Positions 32,471-43,382 are shown, counted from the first letter of the stretch. The stretch: 64,000 nt of DNA from Pardosa pseudoannulata (GCA_032207245.1 CM063502.1:119228929-119292928); one strand, 5' to 3'. Numbers and translations are program-made. The notes: generated by a model from the letters alone, not told the origin.

Positions 32471-33613
32471 GGCTAGTGGTATTCTAAATATTGGTGGCAG
32501 CGCTGTTACGGTAAACAGTGAAGGCTAGGTGAAGAAATTTTCGCGGGTGAAATTGTGCAGCCAGACATCAGATGAGAAATTTTGCGTTCCGAATCTGAAC
32601 CTGCATTAGTGAAATTTTTTTGTTGTGTTGAAGTCCTGTGATATTGAGAGTCAACTGTGAGACTTTTTGTGTGATCCTGCGATATTGAGAGTCAACTGTG
32701 AGACTTTTTGTGTGACCCTGTGATTTGAGAGTCAACAGTGAGATTTGGTGTTCAACCGTAAGACGACGCTAGAGACTGATGAAACAAGCATCAAAAATCG
32801 TGAGTAACCAATTCTGTTCTCTTGTATCGAACCAACAGTACATTGAGTATAGGTTGTGCTAGGAATTTAGATAGATCAGAGTATAGTAAATTGTGTTGCA
32901 TTGTGTTTAAATTAGATGTATATCAATTGAAAGAAATCTTAAATTGGTATGCAAATATTTTGTAGAGTGATAGAAAATAATTTCAAAGATAAGAATTATT
33001 GACTAAGGTATATTAAAGTTTTGAATTAAGAGTAAAGTTGAATTAAGGAATTTTGTGTAATAGTATTGTGCATAAATTTGAATTTTAAAAGTGTGTATAA
33101 ATTATAATTGTAATTGAATATTAATTGGAATTTAACTGTTCATAAATAAGATTTTTAAAACTGTGTATAAATCAGAATATTATATAATGAATATAATTTG
33201 GAAATTTGAAATTGCATAAATTGAAAATTTAAATTGTGTATGATGGTGTTTGATTTAAATTGTTAATAAGATAAGGAAAATTAGTGTGTTGAGAACATTG
33301 CTTAAATTAAATATATTAGTTATTTAATTATCATAATTTGAACTTAAGAAAACTGTTAGCACATTATAAGAGAATATTGCAAGTATTTATTTTGTATTGT
33401 GTGCATTTGTGCTAGGAAAATTCATATTGTTTATTGTTTTGGTTTTCAAGTGATTATTGTTGTATTAATTTGAAATTTTGGAAATTGGGTTAAACGTTCT
33501 AATATCGAGTAGTATTTGTATTGTGTTAGTATTGTATTTCACGAATTGGTTGAGTAGGCGTAAGTTATTATTGTGAAAATTGAGTAGTAAGTTATTAAGG
33601 ATATTATCTCATC
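32471..33613 (+). other. untranslated leader of LTR element copy 2, with candidate primer-binding region
   Basis: The leader begins right after the LTR with GGCTAGTGGTATTC. A TGG-starting segment, TGGTGGCAGCGCTG, lies about 21 nt downstream of the LTR and is the only good candidate for a tRNA primer-binding site, but I could not match it to a particular tRNA. The 41-bp repeats follow at about 32634-32748. The rest, to the gag ATG, is AT-rich and full of stops. The same leader is in copy 1 at 19456-20590. Confidence 0.6.
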
Positions 33614-35678
33614 ATGAGTTATTTAAGTAAAGGGCGTAAGGCAGATCTCGTCGAGTTAGCCAAGGAAATTATAGGTGAAATAGACGAAACCTTAACTATG
33701 AATCAAATACGGAAATTAATTGAGACATCGGAGGATTACGATCCAGCTTTTGTAGAAGGATGTCTAGATACTATTATTGAGGCCCGGTTAGAGAAAGAGC
33801 GCCTAGAAAGGGCGGATCGCGATAGAGAGAGAGAAAGAGAGAACAGGCAAATAGAAATAGAAGAGAAAGAGAGGGAAAGAGAAGACAGGAAGATAGAATT
33901 AGAGAGACAAGAGAGGGATAATGAGAGAGCGTTCGAATTAGAAAAATTAAGATTAACCCAGGAACGTAGGAGCACTGATGAACGGATAGAGGTGCCAAGA
34001 CCCTCAGGGGCATCTTTGCGGAACCGGATGCCACAATTTAATCCGGATGAGACGGACATAAATTTGTACCTTTGTCTATTCGAAAGACAAGCTGAATACT
34101 TGAAAGTACCTGAAATTGAGATGGCAGGGGAACTTATTTCATTATTACCGCTTTCAGTGTCAAATATTATTTTAAGGGAAAAGGCAGAAGAAACGCGGGA
34201 TTATAAATTTGTAAAGAAACTCCTCTTAGAACGCTATAAATTATCGGCGGAAGCCCTGAGGCAAAAATTTGTACAACATGTACGGAAATCAGGAAATCTA
34301 TGGAAGGATTACCTTTTTGAGATACGCACCTATTTAGAAGGTTGGGTATCCAGCTTAGGAGTTACAACATATGAAGGTCTACTGGATTTAATGCTAGTAG
34401 ACCAGCTTAAACGGAAAATGGGGAGCGAATTCAAGGAATTCCATCTCAAAGAATGGGAAAGTTTTGTATCACCCGATATCGTAGCGGACTTAGGAGACAA
34501 GTATGAATTACTTAGGAGACAAGTATGAATTACTTAGGAGACCCGGGAGGTCCCAAACGCAAGGAAAAAAATTTCCGGATTCTCGCACCCCTGATTTTCA
34601 CAAATATTCAGTACCATTCAAGGCAGAAAATATCAGACCCCCTCCCCGGGAAAAGGTTGAAGTTAAGAATGAAAGGCCAAAAACGCCGAGTGTAAATGAA
34701 CTTAAACATCGGGATTGGCGAAATGATCGGGAGTTTGAAAGGAAAAGGCACAGAGACATTATTTGTTTCCAGTGTGGAGTCTCTGGGCACATTAGACCTG
34801 ATTGCCCGGAATTAAAACGTAAGGAGGAATTAAATGCTATCCATACGGAAAGTGAGGTAGTAGATCTGCTAGCACCGTACGTTAGTTTGGGCACTGTAAA
34901 CAATAAACCGTCTGAAATTTTAAGAGACAGTGGAGCTAGCTATGACTTCATCTGTAGGCGATATGTTAGGCCGCAAGATTTTACAGGCGACACGGTATGG
35001 GTAACTCAGCCCTTAGATACTCACGCTATAAAATTACCTGTAGCAAGAGTTTCGCTATGTACTACATATGGGAATATCGATACGAAGGCTTGCGTCATTT
35101 CTGATTTTTCGAATCAACAACGATATATTCTGGGAAATTTGACGGCTGCATTATTAGAAGAACAAAACCGAAAAATACAGGTAACTGAGCAAATTAACGC
35201 TCAAGCGAAGTTACAAACCCGAACTACTCTAGGGAACGGGAATTCCAGTCCGACAAATGAAAAATCCAGTGCAGGTGGGGAGAAGGTAAATAAACATACC
35301 TGGGAACAAAAGACCATTTCCACGAATCGCCCCCCTCCCCTCGTTGCAACCAAAACCAGTCTGGGAGTAAGTGCGGACGGAAATACGGACAAAAGTACAA
35401 TAGGGAGAGGTTTTCGCGTAACGGACACTCCGGTTTTACGTCAGAGAGATGAAGCGCGAACCGGGGAAAAACAAACTGAGGGTTTCGAAATTCCCGCGCT
35501 TGGAAAAGGATCCTCTGATTCTGACTATAATGAAGTAGTGCGCGAGAATGAAGTAATATCTCGTCTAACTACTGACCAACAGTCGATATCAAAGAGACTA
35601 TTAGGTAAAAATGCGATTACTAGGTTGCAGTCGGAAGCCCTCGAGGTAAGCGGGAACTCTAATACGGACGAATTTTAA
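33614..35678 (+). pseudogene. gag-protease of LTR element copy 2, frame broken by a 22-bp tandem duplication
   Basis: The first frame (33614-34528) gives 304 residues: the same N-terminus as copy 1, a Glu/Arg-rich coiled coil longer by about 14 residues (near 70-110), and the capsid-like helical region. It stops soon after the duplication at 34499-34542. The second frame (34503-35678, 391 residues) carries the CCHC knuckle at 34764-34805 and the retropepsin active-site motif DSGAS at 34926-34940, followed by ICRRYVRPQDFTG and a distal hydrophobic RYILGNLTAALL, as expected for a gypsy protease fold. A Ser/Thr/Lys-rich linker of ~150 residues ends ...NTDEF-stop at 35678. The break is a mutation, since copy 1 is open here. 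Without the duplication gag-protease would be one polyprotein frame. Confidence 0.88.
34499..34542 (+). repeat. 22-bp perfect tandem duplication in gag
   Basis: Two exact 22-bp copies, 34499-34520 and 34521-34542, each running from AAGTATGAATT to TAGGAGAC. Copy 1 has one unit at the same place (about 21434-21455). Because 22 is not a multiple of three, the duplication shifts the frame and splits gag. Confidence 0.97.
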
Positions 35679-36541
35679 CAACCCCCTAAGCGCAGAGGAG
35701 GGACCCGCATTGTTACACGACACGAGCGGAGAAACTGAATATGAGCTTCCAATTGTCAACTTGACCGACGCAGAACGGGGTCTTGTGAATATAACCCCAG
35801 AGGAATTTGCGGTCAGCCAGGACAATTGCTCTGAGACTAGGGAAGTGAGAGAACTGTTAGTTAATGTAACCGATGGAGTTGCGCATAAAAGTTTCGTACA
35901 AAAACATGAATTGTTATGCAAAATTCAGGTAAACCATTTAGGAGAGGAAAATTGTGATTTGGTGGTACCGGAAAAGGTTGCGGGAGAGAATTTTGGCTCT
36001 CTGTCAAGAAGATGCGGGAACTCACGCAGGCGTAACTAAATCGAAACAACGCCTCGCTAAATTGTTTTATTGGCCGAAGTGTTATCAAGATATGGAAACG
36101 CATGTTAAGTCGTGCCATCCTTGTCAACTAGTAGGGAATGCTATTGATACAAAGAAGGCGCCTATGCGATTAACTCCGATAATTAGTGAACCTTTCACTA
36201 AAATTAATATAGATGCTTGTGGGCCGTTACCCGAATCTGAAAATGGGAACCGGTATATAATTACCGCGATAGGTCTGGTTTTTAAATACCCGGAAGCGGT
36301 GCCAGTGCCAAATATAGGATCTGTAGCGGTCACTGATGCGTTTTTACAGATTTTCAGGCATCTAGGTTTTCCGCGCGAAGTTCAATGTGATAATGGCTTT
36401 TCGTTTACAAGCCACCTCACAACGGAATTTTTCAAACGGTTTGAAATGACAGCTGGTGCTGCAACTGATAGCTACTGTGTGGTTCACAAACCCGGCACAG
36501 ATAATACTAATGCAGATGCATTAAGCCGCTGCATCACGTAA
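35672..36541 (+). pseudogene. pol remnant: truncated integrase joined to an RNase H C-terminal tail
   Basis: The frame is +1 relative to gag-protease, then shifts once more near 35990 at GAGAGAATTTTGG. From 35988 the integrase zinc region reads ILALCQEDAGTHAGVTK then FYWPKCYQDM and CHPCQ: an HHCC domain in which the first His appears to be Gln. The catalytic core follows with the first Asp in NIDACGPLP (36212) and the second in QCDNGFSF (36389), 59 residues apart as is normal. The frame then breaks off before the third acidic residue, and HKPGTDNTNADALSR, the typical end of a gypsy RNase H, follows directly with a stop at 36541. No reverse transcriptase motif is present. Integrase thus precedes RNase H. 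This protein is non-functional. Confidence 0.85.
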
Positions 36542-36755
36542 AATGTAGTAAGAAATGTACTTGTATATACTTGCATATTGTCTTTTGTGTTGTAATTATT
36601 TAATATTATAATTTAGATATAGTTAGTGTTATTTTGTAGTATAATGTATATTAAGTATCTGAGTGACTGTTGGTTCCTTACGATGAAGATCAGAGTTGCA
36701 GTTCTCCACGAGAATTGTCGGCATAATCGAGATCCACCCTGTGGAAAATTCTTAT

Positions 36756-36766
36756 GCGAGGGGGGG
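36756..36766 (+). promoter_or_regulatory. polypurine tract of LTR element copy 2
   Basis: GCGAGGGGGGG lies immediately upstream of the 3' LTR start TGTAAC at 36767. It is the expected primer site for plus-strand DNA synthesis. Confidence 0.85.
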
Positions 36767-37759
36767 TGTAACGATCCGTTACATGACCCCAAAACGAACA
36801 AGGAGCCCAAAAGGTGACCTTTCGTCGTGGACTCACGAGTAGCCGATAATAGGACCAGGTGGTCTAAAAACCCGTAATTGAAAAACGGTGCATTGACGGC
36901 TCCGAACTGTCTGAACATTGTAACCTGTTGAATGGACCTTTACTGTGTACATAATTGAGTGCACCTTGCCGCCCATTAGCGGTTACAAAAAGGGCATTAA
37001 GTTGGTTAAGTTAATGAATCTGAGAATTGCTGCATCTGGAACCAGGACAGCTGATCTAAGACTTGGGAGTGACCGCAAGATTGCGTCACCCTGGCTCGGG
37101 AAGTTTCTCGAAGAACCGAGAAGCGGAAGGAGTGCTTAGTATAAATGGAAAGGACCGGACTAGAACGGGGGCTTTTGCTTTGTTTCTTCTCTCGAGGCTT
37201 CTACCTGCTAGAGCCTGGTCGATCGAGGACCGCTCTTATCTCCGTGTCTGGAGTTTGTTTTTTTTGAGACCGCCAGCGTCTCCGTTGCTAGATAGTCGAA
37301 CATTCGACTTGGGAATTCCTTCCCCGTTATTGCTGATTGATAGTTAACTTCTTGCATAGAAGTAGTCAGCCTAGAGTGACTTTGCACTCTAATTTTGGAT
37401 CGACTTGCATCCTGTGTTTTCTTCACGAATCCCAGCGTGATACGCACTCGGAACCTCCGAACCTGCTGTGAAAGCCAACCGCGCTAATCGACTGACGGAG
37501 TGATCGAGTCAACATTAATCCCGGCACTAAGTAGTTTCCAGCTATTGTGTTTTAAAGCCCTAGCCATACTGTTCCGGTATCCCACGCATCCTTGTATGTG
37601 CATATTATCTCTGTACGAGATCCCTGAATGTTATCGTTTATTGAATTTGTACATATCTGTACATAGTTTATTCTAGTGAATAAAATATTTAGTCAAGAAT
37701 ACCTAAATTTCTAGCTGTTTCATTGAAGGCCTCGCCTACCTATTTTCCAGTACGTTACA
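36767..37759 (+). repeat. 3' LTR of copy 2 (993 bp)
   Basis: It has the same termini, TATAAA at 37140-37145 and AATAAA at 37679-37684. It shares GAGTAGCC, ACCAGGTGG, CGACTGACGGAG, TTAATCCCGG and CTAAGTAG with the LTR of copy 1 and not with its own 5' LTR. The only differences from copy 1 that I noticed are one base (TTGTAACC instead of TTGTTACC near 36920) and the length of a T run near 37260. Confidence 0.95.
37679..37684 (+). terminator. polyadenylation signal in 3' LTR
   Basis: AATAAA in GTGAATAAAATATT. It is conserved in all three LTRs at about 75 bp from the LTR end, and would direct 3' end formation of the element RNA. Confidence 0.6.
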
Positions 37760-38464
37760 ATATATAAATGGCTGAGGCTAAAACGTATGGATTGTGTTCA
37801 TGCACGCAAGCGGCCCAACTAGCTACCTGCCTAACTATAGTGCAACTTAGGGATGAATAACATTAAAATATCATAACGGAAGCATTTTTTTAGGATAAGA
37901 AGATTTAAATGAAAATATTTAGTGTGAAGAACTATTTCAATTTTATCTGTGCATCTAGAAATAGTTGTTGTTATTAACCTGGGTTAATTTTGAATAATTA
38001 TTTTTCATATATATGATTATTTAAAAAAGATTGATTTGGACTATATTACGTACTTTTAAAAGGAATTCGAACTTGAAAAGTTCCCAGAGATGAAAACAAT
38101 AAAAATCCAAGTAAGCCTATTTGTAATAAGAGGTAAAATGTAAGTTATAATGTTTAAATTTAATACCAAATATACTACCTCTTTACCGCTTTTGATGGTA
38201 TTGTTAGCAGTTAAAAATAAATTATTTTAAAACTGAGATTACCACATATTAATGATAAACTGATAAATAAGAAAAAATAAAAAGATTGTAGTTCATAGAT
38301 ATATTTTGTTACGATTTTGTAAGGGTATCCTTTTTAAAAAGGTTTTAAATAAATATGTGATGCTTACATTTTTTAAAAATTGTCCCCTAGAGATAAGATG
38401 GATCAGTCAAAACATATAGCGGTAAACTTCTACTATTATTCTAAATTATAAATCTAATTGAATA
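37760..38464. other. AT-rich sequence, nothing recognised
   Basis: I see no gene, shared repeat or RNA signature in this 700-bp stretch. Confidence 0.5.
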
Positions 38465-38815
38465 CTTATTGGTAGGGAGTGGTCAAATACTATCGTGCCC
38501 GCAAGAAGCTAATAGCCCGGAACCAGCCTCATATATATGTATATGTGTGTGTGTGTGCAACATTGTATGGAGTATGTGTTTTCTGTTTGAAGCAAGAAGA
38601 CTGTGATATACGATGCATATCTTGTCTAAAAGTTTTTATCCCTAGTCAATTGCAAGGAACAGTCATTGAAAACATAATAGTAAGATTCTATGCATTGTTC
38701 TAATATATGAATGTACTAGAAATCTATATTGATAGGGGGTGGCCAAATAGTGATAGTAGACGACCAAACACTATCTTGCAGGTAGGTGACTCATACTTCA
38801 GAACCATTCCTGTAG
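38465..38815. repeat. pair of diverged direct repeats
   Basis: Two blocks, about 38467-38526 and 38729-38806, share the order ATTG(G/A)TAGGG(A/G)GTGG(T/C)CAAA, (T/C)ACTATC(G/T)TGC and AGAACC-like ends. The second block has an extra ~25 bp. They are old copies of one sequence; identity is unknown. Confidence 0.45.
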
Positions 38816-39258
<443 letters not shown>

Positions 39259-39995
39259 ACTTCTATATAAAGTGAATGGGGAAGTTAGTATCCACGTATG
39301 TTAATACGATGCGTATAAAATTATGAAGGATTGAATTCTAATATACAACTGTAATTATGTGGTATTCTATATTGGTAAAAAAATATACAGTTAATATGAA
39401 TAAGAGCAAATGTGTAAAAGCAACATAAGAGTAGATGGTTTTCATATGTTTTTGAAATGAGGCCGAATTTTTGCATTCTGTCATCAAAACTGTAGTCCGC
39501 AAGTAGTGTTGATGATCAGGATAAGAAAGATAAATCTGTTTCTAAACAAAGCGGTGATAATGATGTTTTTTGATGCTGTCTGTCAGTAAAGCACTTGAGA
39601 GAAGGAGGAGAGCTTTCTTTCAGAATGTCAAAAAGCGTTTCGAGCAAGGGAAAGCCGTGGCGACAGAAATGGCAAAATAGTGACTGCATTAAGAAAAATA
39701 ACTTTCACTCAATGTTTTTACATAAATGCAAATCACGAAAATTAGACTTCTTTATTGTATTTTCAAAATTTAAGTAGGATTCAATAAATAGCATGGTATT
39801 TTTAAAGTTATTATTCAAAATGAACACCATTAATTCTCTATTTTTTCCCTATGCTGTAACTGTCGACTTTCTAATTGATTTTTGGGCTCTCCCAAGAAAA
39901 CTCTTTTCTAAAATAAATAATTTAAACAATTGGAGAGTCCGTTTTAAAATTTAAATACAAATTTTTTTTCAGTTTGGTTCAGTTGAATATTTTTT
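39259..39995. other. no gene recognised
   Basis: A 60-codon open frame at 39595-39777 shows no domain. Nothing else was seen. Confidence 0.5.
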
Positions 39996-40523
39996 CAGTT
40001 TTGCATATGGGTTTAATTTATTAAGCAATTCATTATACAAATATAATATTGAATAATAATAATAATAACTATATAATATTTTATAATAATATAATGTAAA
40101 TAAATTATATAATATTAAACAGTTATATTAAACATAGAAAATTCAAAGCGTTATGTACCATACGGCAAGTTTAGAAGAATATAACAGCTTAAGAAGTGCG
40201 ATAATTTTGTTTATAAATTGATATTTCTTTGTAGATTTTAAGTATCAAAACTAACTATACAGTTTTGTATATGGGTTCAATTTATTAAGCAATTCATTAT
40301 ACAACTATAATATTGCATAATAATGATAATAATTATATAATATTATATAATAATACAATGTAAATAAATTATATAATACTAAACAGTTACATTAAACAAA
40401 GAAAATTCAAAGCATTATCTTCCACACGCAAAGTTTAGAAGAATATAACAGCTTAAGAAGTGTGATATTTCTTTTAAAATTGATATTTCTTGGTAGATTT
40501 TAAGTATCAAAACTAACTCTACG
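39996..40523. repeat. 264-bp tandem duplication (two units)
   Basis: Unit 1 (39996-40259) and unit 2 (40260-40523) share CAGTTTTG(C/T)ATATGGGTT, TTAAGCAATTCATTATACAA and AGAATATAACAGCTTAAGAA. Between them are only scattered substitutions. A third, dispersed and diverged relative lies at 43208-43382. Confidence 0.85.
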
Positions 40524-40918
40524 ACATCTCCACTGATACATTTATTACATCTAGTGGATCATAACAAATAGAGGTCTTCATATAATTTTGTATAAAAAAA
40601 AACCTCTAATGTGAGGTGTTGGACTTTATATGTTTGGAAATATGTACATCTATCAGCGTGCATTCTCTCACACGAAATGTATTAAATAACTATTATTTTT
40701 TACTTCATGCAATGATTTCTTTCAAATTTCATATTATTTTTCACGTTACTTAAAGGGAGTATAAACAAAAGTATCCGCAAAATTTTTGATTTAAAAACGT
40801 TTTCGGCGTTTAAAGAAACTAAATATATATAATACTTAAGATGGCGTAATTCCTTAAACGGTAAAAGACCTGATTTATGTTTAAAGAAAATTCTGCAACG
40901 TCATCCCTTTGTAAGTAA
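40524..40918. other. short spacer, nothing recognised
   Basis: AT-rich sequence between the tandem duplication and the solo LTR. Confidence 0.5.
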
Positions 40919-40923
40919 CTAGT

Positions 40924-41960
40924 TATCGTGTAGTCCTCGTTATATATTTAAGTATCAACCTGTGATCAAATGTATAGTGGGATTTATTTTAAATTGCGTT
41001 GTCTTAAATATTTGTTTTACTAAAATTTAACCACAGGTTCTGAGAAACTACAGACATTAATATAAAAAAAACTAACCGCTAAAATGATGGCAATTGGGAC
41101 AAGCTTAATGTAAAAAAAAGTAAATTTATTATAAAATGTTTATACATCTATTTACAAAAAAACAGTAATAAGTAAATAAGTAAGCTTAGTCATTCTATTC
41201 AAATTACTTCTGACAAATTTTTTATACACTTAGAAAAATCTTTGTAAGCAGAGAGAGGACCTAATCTCGATTTCAAAATGTAATGCAAAAAAATGGGTAC
41301 CTTTTGTGGGTCTTAAGTGTTGGTCCCGAAACACTTCTGGTTGAAGGGTATGAGAGGGAATCTTTACATCCTCCGTTGATCTGTTATAGACATCGTCAGG
41401 GGCTTTCTCCTGAGTCTCTGGGGTGCGGCCGTACTACTTTGTGCAGGAAACTTTCTCGCGGACTTGGCTGGAGTATCGAGCAACTTCCCTTTGGGACCTC
41501 CGAAACGAACTTCTCTTCTGGGACCCTCGAACCAAACTCTCTTCTGGGACCTTCGAACCAAACTCTCTGGGGCCTTCTAATCCATCTCAAACTTAGTCCC
41601 CTCCTTCTTCTTGACTTCCAATCGGATAGTTGCCAGAAAGTCATTGGTCTCAGCAAACCCCGCCCTGAGACCACCAACGTGAACAACCTTATCCCTACTA
41701 ATTGGGCCCTGTCCCTTAGGGACTCATAAATACTCCACAAAGGTACATTCTTATTTAATGTCAAGTACGGAGACGGGATTCTAATCTGGGACTGGAATCA
41801 GAACCCCGCCCGAGACAACCGTAACTTGACTACAAATATCCGTTTTATCGAAATTTATGGCCCTTGATCTACCTACAAAGATGTGATGAGGTCATATTTA
41901 GATCCCGAACATTTTACTCCTTTTATGAATGAAACAATTATATATAATCGCCTCATCACA
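40924..41960 (+). mobile_element. solo LTR, family 2, copy 1 (1037 bp)
   Basis: Exact 5-bp direct repeats CTAGT flank it (40919-40923 and 41961-41965). It aligns end to end with 58882-59895. Copy 2 starts TG and both end ...CTCATCACA, the TG...CA rule of LTRs; here the start has decayed to TA. A lone LTR with a target duplication is what remains after recombination between the two LTRs of one element. The inner part is GC-richer. It holds a 26-bp repeat in three copies (41493 to about 41570, GGGACC(C/T)TCGAACCAAACTC) that is single in copy 2. The 148-codon frame at 41283-41729 overlaps this repeat, is not kept in copy 2 and is not a gene. Confidence 0.72.
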
Positions 41961-41997
41961 CTAGTATTGGAATACATTGCTTTAAGCTTATTCAAAA

Positions 41998-42095
41998 TGG
42001 TTACAATCATCCATGCCAGTACAGGGATTCGAGCCCACGGGCTCCAGTGTCAGAGATAAGCAGTCCACACACCTGACCATCGTTCGTGCCTTCAC
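41998..42095 (-). mobile_element. tRNA-derived SINE head (partial)
   Basis: On the minus strand a B box GGCTCGAATCC follows an A-box-like GGTCAGGTGTGTGGA at tRNA spacing. Downstream it reads CTGTACTGGCATGGATG, which resembles CACTATGACATGGATG at the same place in the SINE at 54855, so both probably belong to one family. The SINE body is missing. It is not a functional tRNA: the arms do not fold into a complete cloverleaf. Confidence 0.5.
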
Positions 42096-42727
42096 CTTAC
42101 GAGAAATAACTAAAACATTATCCTGGATTTTTAAACTTCTGTGTAATAATAACCTGAGTTTCCTGCATTGTAAAAGTACCATCTACTGTATTGTATCATG
42201 ATTACACAAAACCCAATTCGAAAAGTTTAGAATTTAAATTATTACAAACCATGAATTTTCAAGTAAACGATTATTGTATTATTTATGAAAAAGGGGGGAC
42301 ATTTGTTCCCAACGTAGATGTTATTTTTCATTGCAAATATATATGTTTTACAGAGATTGTAATACTTAAGTTCTTATCATATTCAAACTATTAGCAGCAA
42401 AAATTATAATTTTAAAGGATAAGATTGCAAATTGAGTACTACTATTAATAAACGAAAATAATAGATGAAATAAAAAAGGGGGAAAATTTTATATAACTTT
42501 AAAATATTTTTCTTTTGTAAAAAATTGCATTTGTAAGAATTAATGCCAATAATAAATATATTCTTTTAATATACAAAAAGATTTGTTTCATCTTACCATT
42601 TTGTTAAAATTAAAAAATGAAAGTTCTTATTCGCGCATATTTTATCACATACTTACATTTCAATGGTATTAGATTCTATACAGAATGTTTGTTATGGCTT
42701 ATGAATACTTACACCTCATCTTTATAT
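42096..42727. other. AT-rich sequence, nothing recognised
   Basis: Short open frames without domains only. Confidence 0.5.
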
Positions 42728-43195
42728 CTAAAATTCTTCGGTCCGTGTGTTAGTAATAGAACTACTACTAAACGGCTGGACTGATTTTTATGAAATTTTG
42801 TGTATGTAATTAAGTTGATTCGAGAATGGTTTAGATTCACAATTTGATCCAATAGAAAATGTTTTTTTAATTAAAAATCCAGAATTGCGCTCTTATTCAG
42901 ATTATTATAATGCTGCTTGAAACCCTTTACTGCCAATGTTTCTGTGGCGCAGTGGTCAACGCAACGGGCTTAAATAGAAAAGTCCCAGGATTGAATTCCC
43001 GAAAGGACGATGTGGGAATTTTAATTTAATCTAATTACGTTTGTGATGACTGTACGCGTGGTGGCATCAAGTATTTTTAAAATATTTTTTTCCTTGATTT
43101 TTCATCAAAACGGTTCAATTTATAATTTATTTAAAAACATTTTACAATTTTTAGATTTACAGCATTAAAACAGGACGTCTGTCGGGTCATTTAGT
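42728..43195 (+). mobile_element. composite interspersed repeat with tRNA-like insert
   Basis: The 42739-42860 part contains CTAAACGGCTGGACTGATTT and TATGAAATTTTGTGTATG, a block of a kind I associate with dispersed non-autonomous elements of arthropods. The right end reads AGGACGTCTGTCGGGTCA. Between them, 42936-43010 has an A box (TGGCGCAGTGG, 42951-42961) and a degraded B box (GGATTGAATTCC), so a tRNA-derived SINE head is inserted or included. I could not assign the outer element to a superfamily and see no clear target duplication. Confidence 0.45.
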
Positions 43196-43207
43196 ATATA
43201 TTTAAAA

Positions 43208-43382
43208 ATAGAAAATATTAAACAAATATAACATTATATAATAATAATTATTATATGATATTATATAGTAATATAATATAAATAAATTCTATAATATTAA
43301 ACTATAAAAATACGAAGCATTATTTACCACACTGAAAGTTTAGAAGAATATAACATCTTAAGCAGTGCGATAATTTTTGTAT
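43208..43382 (+). repeat. dispersed relative of the 264-bp repeat
   Basis: It shares ATTAAACAAATATAAC-like AT blocks and AGTTTAGAAGAATATAACA(T)CTTAAG(C)AGTGCGATAATTTT with the tandem pair at 39996-40523, with more changes. Confidence 0.65.

Larger units (their letters stand above)
31473..37759 (+). mobile_element. Ty3/gypsy-type LTR retrotransposon, copy 2 (both LTRs, pol deleted)
   Basis: 6287 bp with 5' LTR 31473-32470, leader to 33613, gag-protease 33614-35678, integrase and RNase H remnant to 36541, polypurine tract 36756-36766 and 3' LTR 36767-37759. Flanks end/start ATAT, so a 4-6 bp target duplication is possible but cannot be proven in an AT repeat. Domain order is gag-protease-integrase-RNase H tail with no reverse transcriptase, best read as a copia-like order with one internal deletion. 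Three lesions break the coding frame: a 22-bp tandem duplication in gag, a 1-nt shift at the start of integrase, and the large pol deletion. It is non-autonomous. Confidence 0.93.

Noticed and set aside
31467..37765. Clear target duplication for LTR element copy 2
   Set aside because: ATAT(AT) is on both sides, but the left flank is an AT microsatellite, so the match is not informative.
41283..41764. 148- and 122-codon frames on both strands
   Set aside because: They fall in a solo LTR and overlap a 26-bp tandem repeat whose length happens to be near a multiple of three. The frame is not kept in the second copy at 58882.
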